A stretch of 64,000 bases of DNA, from the NCBI GenBank assembly GCA_934351925.1, contig CAKRJT010000009.1, positions 1 to 64,000 on the forward strand, given 5' to 3'. How positions within the stretch are numbered: position 1 is the first letter of the stretch; the number at the start of each line of letters is the position of its first letter. A program made the position numbers and the translations under genes. The notes under the pieces are model-generated. The model saw only the letters and a list, made by a program, of their open reading frames with translations. It made no database searches and was not told the origin of the DNA. The DNA comes from an uncultured Lachnospiraceae bacterium. Its GTDB lineage: Bacteria; Bacillota; Clostridia; Lachnospirales; Lachnospiraceae. Shown here piece by piece: positions 9,965 to 18,299 of the stretch.

Positions 9965-10105
9965 TATACAAAAAGAACCGCCTGAGCGTACTATAATAAG
10001 CATCGCCCAGGCGGTCGGCATATCTTAACCAATCACTCCCTGCAGGTAGCCCTGCCACGAAACCACACATAAAATACAATTCCGCTTTCCGCCAGTCGTG
10101 ATTAT
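9965..10105 (-). promoter_or_regulatory. ZTP (pfl-type) riboswitch with expression-platform terminator
   Basis: Read on the minus strand, the leader opens with AATCAC (P1, pairs with GTGATT at 10031-10036) followed by GACTGGCGGAAAG. Later comes the conserved CCGCCTGGGC block of the pfl/ZTP motif. That block (10005-10015) also forms a terminator with GCTCAGGCGG (9977-9987), followed by TCTTTTTG. So ligand binding would preserve the CCGCCUGGGC pseudoknot strand and prevent termination. ZTP/ZMP accumulates when 10-formyl-THF is short, and the controlled genes use exactly that step. The aptamer assignment rests on conserved blocks and context; no covariance search was run. Confidence 0.88.
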
Positions 10106-10111
10106 ACATTT

Positions 10112-10140
10112 ATGTTACATGATTAAGATAAAAAATTCAA
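10112..10140 (-). promoter_or_regulatory. Promoter of the ZTP riboswitch/purO unit
   Basis: On the minus strand TTGAAT (10135-10140) and TAACAT (10112-10117) are separated by 17 bp. The predicted start would fall at about 10105, at the first base of riboswitch helix P1, which supports the assignment. Confidence 0.6.
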
Positions 10141-10199
10141 GATGTAAATAAAAATCTTTCCGGCAAATCCCAGGTCACATCTTTTCTAAGTAGATTCTA

Positions 10200-11312
10200 T
10201 TACTTTTTCTCATCGTACTTGGCAGCCGTCTTTTTAAGTTCCTCATCGACCAGGCTCTCCATAGGCGTGTTGAGGATACGCTCTGTCTCCTCCGCCTCCT
10301 CCTTGGCTCTCTTGTGCTTTAACTTGACAACCTTGACAACACCGAACACCACAACGCCCGCTGCCACAACGATAAGCGCATACTTAGCAACGTCCTTCGA
10401 GGTGGTGGACTTGGTCATAATCGTGTCCGCTGTAGAATTAAATATCTTAACAAACATATCATCGGTCGACATATCGGTGTACCAATACTTGTCAAGATAT
10501 GCCCAGAATATATCAAGTGCCTCCGCATCCATAACGGAGCTTACCTGTATACCGTTGACATAGCACATATACCCCGGTTCATCGGACTCGCTCTCATTCT
10601 CCTCAGCAAAATATACATAGAGGAAGGTTGATTCGTTGTCGATATTCTCATCATACAACAGCCGCGCGTACTCTTCCTTCTGTGAATCGCTGTCAACTCC
10701 CGGTATGTAATCAAGAAGCATTATGTAAGGCTGTACACCTGTCTCCTCATAGAAATCCTTAAGTCTGCTCTCGGTTCTGCTCACGTTGTCGAACCATCCA
10801 AGCTCGTCATATATACAGTCATTTATATATCCGTTTCCGGAATCAAGCTTATCACGATTATAGCTGCTTGCGGGAATGTCTGTGCTGCTTCCTCCTCCGA
10901 GCGAAGAGAACATTCCTAAAAGTATACCTATGAAAATTAACAGGATAACAACACTGATGAGCGATGAAACACATCCGCCCCCGCTTCTTCTGCCGCCTCC
11001 TCTTGGTGGTGGAGGTGGTGCTCCGTAATAACCTCCTCTTGGTGGCGGTGGTGCTCCGTAGTGTCCTCCTCTTGGTGGCGGCGGTGCTCCATAATAGCCT
11101 CCTCTTGGTGGTGGCGGTGCTCCGTAATTACCTCCTCTTGGCGGTGTGCTCGATGGTCTGCCTCCGCCGAAGCCGCCTGTCGGTCTTGAGGCTCCGCCCA
11201 TCGGTCTTGATGAAGATGAGCCGCCTACTCTATGTCCTCCGCTTGATCTTGATACTGAATGGCCTCCGCCGCTATGTCCTCCTCCGGAACTGCCTCCTCC
11301 GGTTCTTCCCAT
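10200..11312 (-). CDS. Gly/Pro-rich single-pass membrane protein with TPM-like domain
   Basis: This is a 370-residue protein of unknown function. Residues 1-60 are Gly/Ser-rich. Residues about 58-105 carry four or five copies of a repeat of the form PPPPRGGYYGA. A transmembrane helix (SSLISVVILLIFIGILLGMF) follows. The extracytoplasmic part (about 165-300) resembles TPM-type domains (ESRLKDFYEETGVQPYIMLL). A second hydrophobic helix near 320-340 (YALIVVAAGVVVFGVVKVV) leads to a charged tail. Start is supported by GAGGAGG before ATG. The repeat-rich N-terminus is probably disordered and cytoplasmic. It is separated from iscU by a large hairpin, so it is probably its own unit. Confidence 0.75.
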   Translation of the reverse strand: MGRTGGGSSGGGHSGGGHSVSRSSGGHRVGGSSSSRPMGGASRPTGGFGGGRPSSTPPRGGNYGAPPPPRGGYYGAPPPPRGGHYGAPPPPRGGYYGAPPPPPRGGGRRSGGGCVSSLISVVILLIFIGILLGMFSSLGGGSSTDIPASSYNRDKLDSGNGYINDCIYDELGWFDNVSRTESRLKDFYEETGVQPYIMLLDYIPGVDSDSQKEEYARLLYDENIDNESTFLYVYFAEENESESDEPGYMCYVNGIQVSSVMDAEALDIFWAYLDKYWYTDMSTDDMFVKIFNSTADTIMTKSTTSKDVAKYALIVVAAGVVVFGVVKVVKLKHKRAKEEAEETERILNTPMESLVDEELKKTAAKYDEKK

Positions 11313-11336
11313 CTAATATTCCTCCTCATAAAAATA

Positions 11337-11398
11337 GTAACTACCCCAGATTATGCTGCTGTTTTCTGATTATTCACAACAAATCTGATAGTAGTTAC
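11337..11398 (-). terminator. Long interrupted hairpin between iscU and the TPM-like gene
   Basis: GTAACTAC (11337-11344) pairs with GTAGTTAC (11391-11398), and CAGATT (11347-11352) pairs with AATCTG (11382-11387). On the minus strand the stem is followed by TATTTTTATG and then the next gene's ribosome binding site. It may terminate iscSU transcripts or attenuate the next gene. Confidence 0.5.
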
Positions 11399-11460
11399 AT
11401 TTTATCACAATAAAGTATTATATGCAAATCTTTTATACACGCGAATTGATATGATTAGAA

Positions 11461-11901
11461 TTATTCTGCCTGCTCTTCCTCGCCGTCGTGGACATCCTTC
11501 TTAGGCTCTTTAAGCCCAGGAATCTCAATGTTATGCTTCTGGCAGTAATCCCAGAGTGCCGCATGTATTGACTCCTCTGCTAAGAGTGAGCAGTGGATTT
11601 TTACAGGCGGAAGTCCGTCGAGAGCCTCCATAACAGCCTTGTTAGTTACCTCCATCGCCTCGTAGATGGTCTTGCCTATTACAAGCTCGGTTGCCATGCT
11701 GCTCGTTGCTACAGCGGCGCCGCAGCCGAAAGTCTTGAACTTGCAGTCCTTAATAATCTTGGTATCCTCATCGATGTCAAGATATATTCTCATAATATCT
11801 CCGCACTTTGCATTGCCGACCGTGCCGACACCGCTCGCGTTCTCTATTTCACCCATATTTCTCGGGTGCTGGAAATGATCCATTACCTTTTCACTGTACA
11901 T
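11461..11901 (-). CDS. iscU: IscU/NifU-type Fe-S cluster scaffold protein
   Basis: This protein receives sulfur from IscS and assembles Fe-S clusters before transfer to apo-proteins. The start MYSEKVMDHFQHPRNMG is chosen because GGAGG lies 6 nt upstream; the GTG 18 bases upstream would overlap that site. The conserved ligands are Cys33 (NAKCGD), Cys60 (FGCGAA) and a third Cys in KIHCSLLAEE. It carries an acidic C-terminal tail rich in Glu. It lies 54 bp after iscS on the same strand, the usual clostridial iscS-iscU (nifS-nifU) pair. The gap is filled by a 43-bp repeat also found at 27.9 kb. Confidence 0.93.
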   Translation of the reverse strand: MYSEKVMDHFQHPRNMGEIENASGVGTVGNAKCGDIMRIYLDIDEDTKIIKDCKFKTFGCGAAVATSSMATELVIGKTIYEAMEVTNKAVMEALDGLPPVKIHCSLLAEESIHAALWDYCQKHNIEIPGLKEPKKDVHDGEEEQAE

Positions 11902-11910
11902 AATATACCT

Positions 11911-11953
11911 CCATGCCACTGCTTTTGCAGTGACTCAAATAGTAATAAAAACG
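11911..11953. repeat. Dispersed hairpin repeat, copy A
   Basis: This 43-bp segment contains CACTGCTTTTGCAGTG and is nearly identical to 27883-27926 (two differences). On the minus strand it ends exactly where the Shine-Dalgarno sequence of iscU begins. Two copies in unrelated operons suggest a dispersed intergenic element. Confidence 0.75.
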
Positions 11954-11955
11954 CC

Positions 11956-13146
11956 TTACTTCTTCCCGCCATTTTTTACAAAATCCTCATAGAGCGGTGA
12001 CATATCGCGCAGTCTTGCTACAATCTCCTTGAGCTTATCAACCGTATAGTCTATCTGCTCCATCGTGATATCCTCGGAGAGTGTAAGTCTGAGTGAACCA
12101 TGTGCAATCTCGTGAGGGAGTCCTATTGCGAGAAGAACATGTGAAGGGTCAAGTGAACCTGAGGTGCATGCCGAACCGCTTGAGCCGCATACTCCGTTCA
12201 TATCCAGCATGATGAGCATTGACTCACCCTCGATAAATCTGAAGCAGAAATGTGCATTGTTAGGAAGTCTGTCATATCTTGCACCATTTAAGCGGCTGTA
12301 AGGTATCTCGTTTAAAACGCGCTCTATCAGATGCTCACGGAGTGTGTCAAGAACCTTCTTTCTCTCCTCCATCTTCACGCCTGCAAGCTGTGCCGCCGCA
12401 CCGAAGCCCACAATACCCGGAGTGTTGAGAGTTCCCGCTCTCTTGCCGCGCTCCTGTGCACCTCCGTGAATGAACGGTGCAAGCTTGACCGTCTTTCTCG
12501 CATACATGATACCAATACCCTTAGGTCCATTAATCTTGTGGCCGCTTGAGCTGAGCATATCAATGTTCATCTCATCGACGTTGATCGGGATATGACCGTA
12601 AGCCTGAACCGCATCGGTGTGGAAAAGAACGCCGTGCTCATGCGCCACCCTGCCTAACTCCTTAACAGGCTCTATTGTCCCTATCTCGTTATTAGCTGTC
12701 ATAATTGATACCAGAATAGTGTCAGGTCTTATGGCTGCCTCGAGCTGCTCAGGTGTAATTCTTCCCTCCGAGTCGACAGGGAGATAGGTCACATCAAAGC
12801 CATGCTTCTCCAGGTACTGGCAGGTATGAAGAACCGCATGGTGCTCAATGTTGCTTGTAATAATATGTCTGCCCTTATTTCCATATACCTCCGCCGCATT
12901 CTTGATAGCCCAGTTGTCGGACTCGCTTCCACCGCCCGTGAAGTAAATCTCCTCCGGCTTGGCGCCGATGAGCGCTGCTGCCTGAGCTCTCGCATTCTCT
13001 ATGGCCTCCTTTGCAGTCTGCCCGAACTGATACACACTTGAGCCATTCGCATATATCTCTGAAAAATATGGCATCATGGCATCAAGAACCTGCGGTGCAA
13101 CCTTGGTGGTAGCCGCATTATCCATATAAATAAAAGGTTTGCTCAT
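11956..13146 (-). CDS. iscS: Cysteine desulfurase (IscS/NifS)
   Basis: This is a PLP-dependent enzyme that converts L-cysteine to alanine and passes the persulfide sulfur to IscU and other acceptors. PLP is held by Lys204 in SSSGHKINGPKG, and the active-site Cys327 sits in the mobile loop GSSGSACTSG. The N-terminal signature YMDNAATTKVAPQVLDAM and HHAVLHTCQYLE are typical. At 396 residues it is full length. The start is the ATG with GGAGG upstream. A strong promoter and a CCTAG-N7-CTAGG site lie immediately upstream, so it heads the iscSU operon. No iscR gene is adjacent. Confidence 0.95.
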   Translation of the reverse strand: MSKPFIYMDNAATTKVAPQVLDAMMPYFSEIYANGSSVYQFGQTAKEAIENARAQAAALIGAKPEEIYFTGGGSESDNWAIKNAAEVYGNKGRHIITSNIEHHAVLHTCQYLEKHGFDVTYLPVDSEGRITPEQLEAAIRPDTILVSIMTANNEIGTIEPVKELGRVAHEHGVLFHTDAVQAYGHIPINVDEMNIDMLSSSGHKINGPKGIGIMYARKTVKLAPFIHGGAQERGKRAGTLNTPGIVGFGAAAQLAGVKMEERKKVLDTLREHLIERVLNEIPYSRLNGARYDRLPNNAHFCFRFIEGESMLIMLDMNGVCGSSGSACTSGSLDPSHVLLAIGLPHEIAHGSLRLTLSEDITMEQIDYTVDKLKEIVARLRDMSPLYEDFVKNGGKK

Positions 13147-13200
13147 AATATTTACTATCCTCCATTTTATAAAAAGCCGGAAAGCTGTATTTTTTCTTTT

Positions 13201-13259
13201 CCTAGTACATTGCTAGGTTTTATCAAGAACAATATATACCCTATCTTTTAATATGTCAA
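13201..13259 (-). promoter_or_regulatory. iscSU promoter with palindromic operator
   Basis: On the minus strand TTGACA (13254-13259), a 17-bp spacer and TATATT (13231-13236) form a near-consensus sigma-A promoter. About 7 bp past the predicted start lies CCTAG-N7-CTAGG (13201-13217), placed as a repressor roadblock. An Rrf2/IscR-type regulator is the natural guess for an iscSU operon, but the protein is not encoded in this window. Confidence 0.7.
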
Positions 13260-13302
13260 CATTTTTTTACAATATACCCGTTCCGAGCCTATATGCACTG
13301 TC

Positions 13303-16300
13303 TCACCATACAAGACGGCAGTCCCACACAGCCACACCCGTTCCCTGAAACACATTCTGTAAATGCTCATCAAGCTGCTGCCTGGTGGCTCCATCCTTCA
13401 ATATCACCTGCAAAAATCCGCCTCCGCCCGCGCCTGCAATAAATTTCGCATCGATAAGCTCCTCGCAGGTGGCAAAAATCTGTTCAATGCAGGTGTTGGT
13501 AACGCCGTGGTCAAGCATCTTCGAGAGCTCCCAGTGGTGGTTAAGCTCGCAGATAAACTGCTCCATACTCCCCTCGGTCAGCGCGTTTTTCATCTGAAGT
13601 GCCACACGTTTCATCTCTGTGAGAGCATATATGGTCTCTTTTCTGCCGTTTATATAATTTCCAACTACCTCCCTCAACAGGTTTCGTGCCAGCCTCCTCT
13701 GACCCGTGTAAATAATTGCAAAGCGCTCCTCAAGCTCCATCTTCATCGTATCAGGAATATCCAGATGCTCCACCATTATGTTCTGTCTTATGCCCGCCTC
13801 GGTCGTGATGTACTTAATTCCGTCACTGAGTCCTCCGACCTGGTCCTGCCAGCCGCCGCCCGTGCTCATAAGCTGTTCCATGATAAGAACCGTGTCGTAG
13901 AGTTCATTTTCTGTATATTTTCTCCCGACGAACTGCCACAGTGCCTTGACCGCCGCACCCGCGAGGATACTGCTTGTTCCAAGACCTGAGCCCTTAGGTA
14001 TTCCGATAACCTTTGTCGAGATGTATATTCCCGAGCCGAGCTCTTCGAGCACCTCATCAAGTGTCACATCGCCGTAAGCCGGAATTACCCCCGACGCGAT
14101 GAGTGCCGCCTTGTGGAGAGCAAAATAATCATACGGATTGCTGCAGTCACGGATATCCTCTATATTATCCGTGCTTCCCTTGACACCGATATCCTCGCTC
14201 TCGAATTCCACATGCAGTCTCTCCGTCTTTTTTACCGACACACACACCGGTCTCCTGCCGTTTATCAGTATAGCTGCATTCAAGACAACTCCGCCGTTCT
14301 CATTGCAGTATGGCGGAGTATCAGTCCAGCCGCCGCCCCAGTTTACCCTGACCGGAAGCGATACCTCCACGCTGTCACACACAGCCCTCTGTGCACGGTA
14401 TTCCGTCCCGGAGGCATTTTTGAGCGCCTGCGACAACGTCTCAAAGCACATGCTCTCCATCGCATACGCCGACAGCTCCTCGCCGTCATACAGATACCTC
14501 ACACCCTTCTGCTTCATGTACTTCGAGAGTGCAAGGTATGTCCTCATCTTCTCCGAATAGCTGCAATCCCTCACACATTCCATGAGAAGCGAGAACTCGT
14601 CCTGCGTTATCGTACACTCACGGTACACCTGAAGTGCCTCCTCGTATGCAGTTCTGTTTCTTACCATATTGATAAAGCGGTATGCCTTTATAAGCTCCGC
14701 GAGCGCAAATTTCTCCATGATGGCATCAACCGCGTCCGCAGCCGCAAAGCTGTCCATAAGGCTGTACCTTTTCGAGTCGCGGTAGGCTCTCTTTATACCC
14801 TCGTCGACACATATTTCTCCCGATGCTGCGCGCCGCATGGTGCACGCCCAGCTCACAGCCTCCTCCTGCGTGTCACATTCCGGGAAAAGGCAGGCGTTCC
14901 ACAGATACCACTCACTGCTGTCATTAACGCTCCACACCTCGTCTGTCGCAAGCCCCATGACCGCCATAAAGCTCTTCAAATCCGTCCCGAGAAATGTGGT
15001 TGAACCGCTCTTATCCATATATTTTCCCTTAGGGTTGTCAAGACAGCCGTAGACCCTCACGACATATTTTCCGTTTAGAAGCCGTACCTTATGCATGCAG
15101 CAGCCGGAAGGGATACTTATATTTTTCAAGGTGAGCCCGGAGAGCATTACGTTCTCTCCGAGCGATACATCCGCGCCTATGGAACAGTTCTCTATATAAG
15201 CCGCACCGCCTGCAGCCACGGAGTCATCAATATGCCCGTTTATGACACTTAACGGAAGCGCACCCTGATAGTCGGTGCACACGCGCTTTGTCCAGCCCAG
15301 ATGCTCATAGCTTCCAAGCTCCTTAGTCTCCAGACTCCATAGTTCCCTCGTTGTGCCAAAATGTATGAATTCCGCAGGTGCAAGACAGATGAGTTTCATC
15401 GTAAAGCCGTTTAATGCATCCCATATGCTTCTTCTGCACTTAAGAAGTTCCTCGTTTAATTCACCCTCAGGTGCCTGCGTGTAGAACTCTTCAAGCGTCG
15501 ATGCCCCCGCCAGCGGATACAGGAAATCTCCGTAAAAGCTCACTCTTGAGCGCTCATTCACAAAGCTGTCAAACTTCTCCTCATCGAGTCTCCCATCTGT
15601 GCTTATAAGTCCCCACAATGCCCGAAGAAGCGCCGCATCGAACATTATCGCACCCGTGTCCAGATCCACATTGCCCTGAGCGTTCACAGCCCCGAGCGAT
15701 GCCAGTGCTCCTTCCGTCTGCTTATGAAGAAAACGCTTCACATAGCCGTTTCCGTCATTTAGAAATACTCCGTGATCCTTTCCTGTTGCGACCGACTCCT
15801 TTATGGATATCGCTGCAGCACCTCTGTACTGAAAATCGAGCTGCAACGCATTGAACAGCAGCATGACATCTCCCGACAGCGTCAACATTCCTGACTCTAT
15901 TCTTCCCGGAATTCCGGCCATGGCAATCAGAAATTCATCAAAAAGCGTGGACATTCTTCCATCCGGAAGCTGCCTCGGAACAGGAGAAAACAGCTTGCCG
16001 CACACACTGTACTGTGGGATACGCTTGCTGTCACCGCCCGAATGTATGACAAGTATCCTCCTGTCCATGAAGTTCTCACCCTCAATATCTGCAAGATATC
16101 TCATCACATTGAAGGCCGCTCCGCCTGAACCCACTCTCTTCCCTTCAGGGTCAGGTATCACGGCATAATGTACCCTGTCAGGTATGACCTTCTTCTCAAG
16201 CCTGCACGCAATCTCCTTTCTGAATGCCTCCGCCTGAAGCTCGTTTGACGCAGTGAGAATTATGTAGTCCCACAGGCATGCGTTCTCATCCTCCATCGAA

Positions 16301-16377
16301 TCTTCATATAACTCCCACGCATCGAGATAGCTCTGCTTCAAAAAAAGTCGTCTCATCTTCTGAAAATCACTGTTCAT
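13303..16377 (-). CDS. Fkp-type bifunctional sugar kinase / sugar-1-phosphate nucleotidyltransferase
   Basis: This is a fusion of an L-fucose pyrophosphorylase-like domain (about 50-450, with GKRVGSGGAAFN and SGGDSKRIPQYSVCGKLFSP) and a C-terminal GHMP kinase (about 680-1024, with VRVNWGGGWTDTPPY, IPKGSGLGTSSILAGAA and GAGGGGF). In Bacteroides Fkp this pair of activities turns free L-fucose into fucose-1-phosphate and then GDP-fucose. The start is the ATG with GGAGA 5 nt upstream. It is downstream of a GH13 gene and a RhaM-family mutarotase, which fits sugar salvage. The sugar could also be another 6-deoxyhexose or a heptose; fucose is the best family-based guess. Confidence 0.85.
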   Translation of the reverse strand: MNSDFQKMRRLFLKQSYLDAWELYEDSMEDENACLWDYIILTASNELQAEAFRKEIACRLEKKVIPDRVHYAVIPDPEGKRVGSGGAAFNVMRYLADIEGENFMDRRILVIHSGGDSKRIPQYSVCGKLFSPVPRQLPDGRMSTLFDEFLIAMAGIPGRIESGMLTLSGDVMLLFNALQLDFQYRGAAAISIKESVATGKDHGVFLNDGNGYVKRFLHKQTEGALASLGAVNAQGNVDLDTGAIMFDAALLRALWGLISTDGRLDEEKFDSFVNERSRVSFYGDFLYPLAGASTLEEFYTQAPEGELNEELLKCRRSIWDALNGFTMKLICLAPAEFIHFGTTRELWSLETKELGSYEHLGWTKRVCTDYQGALPLSVINGHIDDSVAAGGAAYIENCSIGADVSLGENVMLSGLTLKNISIPSGCCMHKVRLLNGKYVVRVYGCLDNPKGKYMDKSGSTTFLGTDLKSFMAVMGLATDEVWSVNDSSEWYLWNACLFPECDTQEEAVSWACTMRRAASGEICVDEGIKRAYRDSKRYSLMDSFAAADAVDAIMEKFALAELIKAYRFINMVRNRTAYEEALQVYRECTITQDEFSLLMECVRDCSYSEKMRTYLALSKYMKQKGVRYLYDGEELSAYAMESMCFETLSQALKNASGTEYRAQRAVCDSVEVSLPVRVNWGGGWTDTPPYCNENGGVVLNAAILINGRRPVCVSVKKTERLHVEFESEDIGVKGSTDNIEDIRDCSNPYDYFALHKAALIASGVIPAYGDVTLDEVLEELGSGIYISTKVIGIPKGSGLGTSSILAGAAVKALWQFVGRKYTENELYDTVLIMEQLMSTGGGWQDQVGGLSDGIKYITTEAGIRQNIMVEHLDIPDTMKMELEERFAIIYTGQRRLARNLLREVVGNYINGRKETIYALTEMKRVALQMKNALTEGSMEQFICELNHHWELSKMLDHGVTNTCIEQIFATCEELIDAKFIAGAGGGGFLQVILKDGATRQQLDEHLQNVFQGTGVAVWDCRLVW

Positions 16378-16417
16378 AAGTCTCTCCATTCCACCTGCCA
16401 ATCAAATAGCCGCGCAC

Positions 16418-17740
16418 CTACCGCTCACATTTCCAATAGTATGCCGAATATGGTTCAAGATAGCTTCCTCCGCCAAAATCGTGCTCCTTACCGGTTATAA
16501 GGTCTACAGCCCTTCCGCATTGCGCGTCAAAATGCGCCGTGTAACCCTCTGAGTCGGCATTTATCGCGACAAGCACTCTCTCGTGCCCGCTCTTTCTCTC
16601 GAATATGCACTGCCTGTTCGTCAGCACGACCGAATAAAATCCGCCGTAGTTTAGCGCCTCGCTGTTCTTCTTCGCCATCTCAAGCTTACTGATAAAGTCT
16701 GTGAGTTCGTTCCACTCCGGCTTATCATAGCTCTTTCTGAGTGCCGGATCACCCTCGGACTTATCGCCCGTCGCACCCCACTCACTGCCATAGTACACAC
16801 ACGGTATTCCCGGCATGCCGAACATGAGCGCGTAGATGAGTGGAAGATGGTTCGGATTGGTGAGGATACTCGCCACCCTCGTCACATCATGGTTGTCAAC
16901 GAACGAGAGAAGATGCTTTCCCCTATAGATGCACCAGTTCTCATAGCCGAACTGTCTGTTTAACGAATGGTTTATCTCGAACATGTTCATGCTGTTAAAG
17001 CTCGAATACAGACCCTTGTAGCACTCATAGTTGGTCGCTGAGTGGAGCATCGCGTCGTTGACAAGTCTGTTGTAATCGCCGTGAAGCATCTCCCCGACGA
17101 GGAAAATTTCCCTTCCCTGCTCCCTGCCAAGCTCGTCCGTGAAGCTTCTCAGCCTGCGGACGAAATCCATGTCAAGACAGTACGCCACGTCAAGCCTTAT
17201 TCCGTCTATGCCGAAATACTCAACCCAGTATCTCACTGCGTCGAATATGAGCCCTATGACCTCCTCGTTGCGAAGATTAATCTTCACAAGGTCGTAATTG
17301 CCCTCCCAGCCCTCATACCAGAGACCGTCGTTATAGTTCGAGCTGCCGCCGAGGTTGATGTTAAACCACGAAAGGTAAGGTGAGCTCTCCCTGTTTTTAA
17401 TAACGTCCTGAAACTGGTAAAAGCCTCTGCCGACATGGTTGAAAACACCGTCGAGCACCACCCTTATGCCTCTTTCATGGAGCTCGTCGCACACCCTCTT
17501 GAAATCCTCGTTCGTGCCGAGCCTCACATCTATCTTCTTGAAATCCCTCGTGTTGTAGCCATGCGTGTCCGACTCGAACACCGGGGAAAAATATACCGCA
17601 TCCGCTCCAAGCTTCTCAATGTGCGGTATCCAGTCGAGCACCTTCAATATTCTGTGCTCAGGCTGCCCGTCATTTTCAAACGGCGCACCGCAAAATCCTA
17701 ACGGATATATCTGATAAAAAGTACTCTCATATGCCCACAT
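16418..17740 (-). CDS. GH13 alpha-amylase family enzyme (cytoplasmic)
   Basis: This 440-residue GH13 enzyme probably cleaves or rearranges alpha-glucosidic links in maltodextrins. The signatures are DGVFNH (region I, 97-102), GIRLDVAY with nucleophile Asp184, FLVGEM with acid/base Glu217, and FVDNHD with transition-state stabiliser Asp285. It has a short C-terminal beta domain and no signal peptide. The large N-terminal domain of neopullulanase or cyclomaltodextrinase is absent, making it a compact enzyme. It lies 40 bp upstream of the Fkp-type gene in the same direction and 147 bp after the mutarotase, so the three may be co-transcribed, though the biochemical link to fucose is unclear. Confidence 0.88.
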   Translation of the reverse strand: MWAYESTFYQIYPLGFCGAPFENDGQPEHRILKVLDWIPHIEKLGADAVYFSPVFESDTHGYNTRDFKKIDVRLGTNEDFKRVCDELHERGIRVVLDGVFNHVGRGFYQFQDVIKNRESSPYLSWFNINLGGSSNYNDGLWYEGWEGNYDLVKINLRNEEVIGLIFDAVRYWVEYFGIDGIRLDVAYCLDMDFVRRLRSFTDELGREQGREIFLVGEMLHGDYNRLVNDAMLHSATNYECYKGLYSSFNSMNMFEINHSLNRQFGYENWCIYRGKHLLSFVDNHDVTRVASILTNPNHLPLIYALMFGMPGIPCVYYGSEWGATGDKSEGDPALRKSYDKPEWNELTDFISKLEMAKKNSEALNYGGFYSVVLTNRQCIFERKSGHERVLVAINADSEGYTAHFDAQCGRAVDLITGKEHDFGGGSYLEPYSAYYWKCER

Positions 17741-17887
17741 ATGACCTGCCTCCCAAAAAAACTTATTCTCGCCTGTATCGGCGGATTGCTCCGTCCAGAC
17801 CTTTATCCATGATTATATAATAAAAAAACAGGACTGTCCATCCAAATGCAGATAAACAGCCCCATACATCATAAAAATATCACTGTC

Positions 17888-18214
17888 TTACTTGAGATAG
17901 AATACCTCAGGCATAAACTTAATCGGCTCCTCCTCATTAAAGTCAAAGGATCCCTCAACCATCTTAGATGTGATGGCGTTCCAACGGTTGCAAGCCTCAC
18001 TCCTAGCTATGTACTCGTTAGCATACTTGATGTCGTCACACTCGAAGCAGTAGAAGAACTGGTTTCCGTTCTGGAAGATGGAGTAGTTGCGGTAGCCCGC
18101 CTTAGTGTGCTCCTCCATAATCTCCGGCCATGGATTGTTGTGCATCTTAACATACTCATCGAGACACTCCGGCTTAACCTTCCATGTCCATGCATATTTC
18201 TTGCTGTGTTCCAT
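17888..18214 (-). CDS. RhaM-family sugar mutarotase (L-rhamnose/L-fucose type)
   Basis: This is a 108-residue dimeric ferredoxin-like protein of the RhaM/DUF718 family, which interconverts alpha and beta anomers of 6-deoxyhexoses. Visible conserved pieces are YAWTWKVKPECLDEYVKMHNNPWPE, here split as KVKPECLDEY and HNNPWPE, and NYSIFQNGNQFFYCFE. The start is the ATG with AGAGG 9 nt upstream. Because the genes downstream include an Fkp-type kinase, an L-fucose substrate is plausible: the mutarotase would feed the beta anomer to the kinase. It has its own good promoter (18271-18299). Confidence 0.85.
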   Translation of the reverse strand: MEHSKKYAWTWKVKPECLDEYVKMHNNPWPEIMEEHTKAGYRNYSIFQNGNQFFYCFECDDIKYANEYIARSEACNRWNAITSKMVEGSFDFNEEEPIKFMPEVFYLK

Positions 18215-18270
18215 ATCAATCAACCTCTTTCTGTATTTTTTAACAAGGAAATCTATAAATTTCCTTTAAT

Positions 18271-18299
18271 ATTATACATATTACTTCCTGTTTTGTCCA
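18271..18299 (-). promoter_or_regulatory. Promoter of the mutarotase-GH13-Fkp cluster
   Basis: On the minus strand TGGACA (18294-18299), a 17-bp spacer and TATAAT (18271-18276) match sigma-A elements. TTTTTGTACAAA (18311-18322) lies 11 bp upstream of the -35 box, and a direct repeat ATTGTTCA (18362-18369 and 18373-18380) lies further up. Either could bind an activator. Confidence 0.65.

Noticed and set aside
9927..10109. 60-codon minus-strand open frame upstream of purO
   Set aside because: It overlaps the ZTP riboswitch and its terminator almost completely; the sequence constraints are those of the RNA, not of a protein.
14113..15003. 296-codon plus-strand frame inside the Fkp-type gene
   Set aside because: Antisense shadow of a well-conserved kinase domain.
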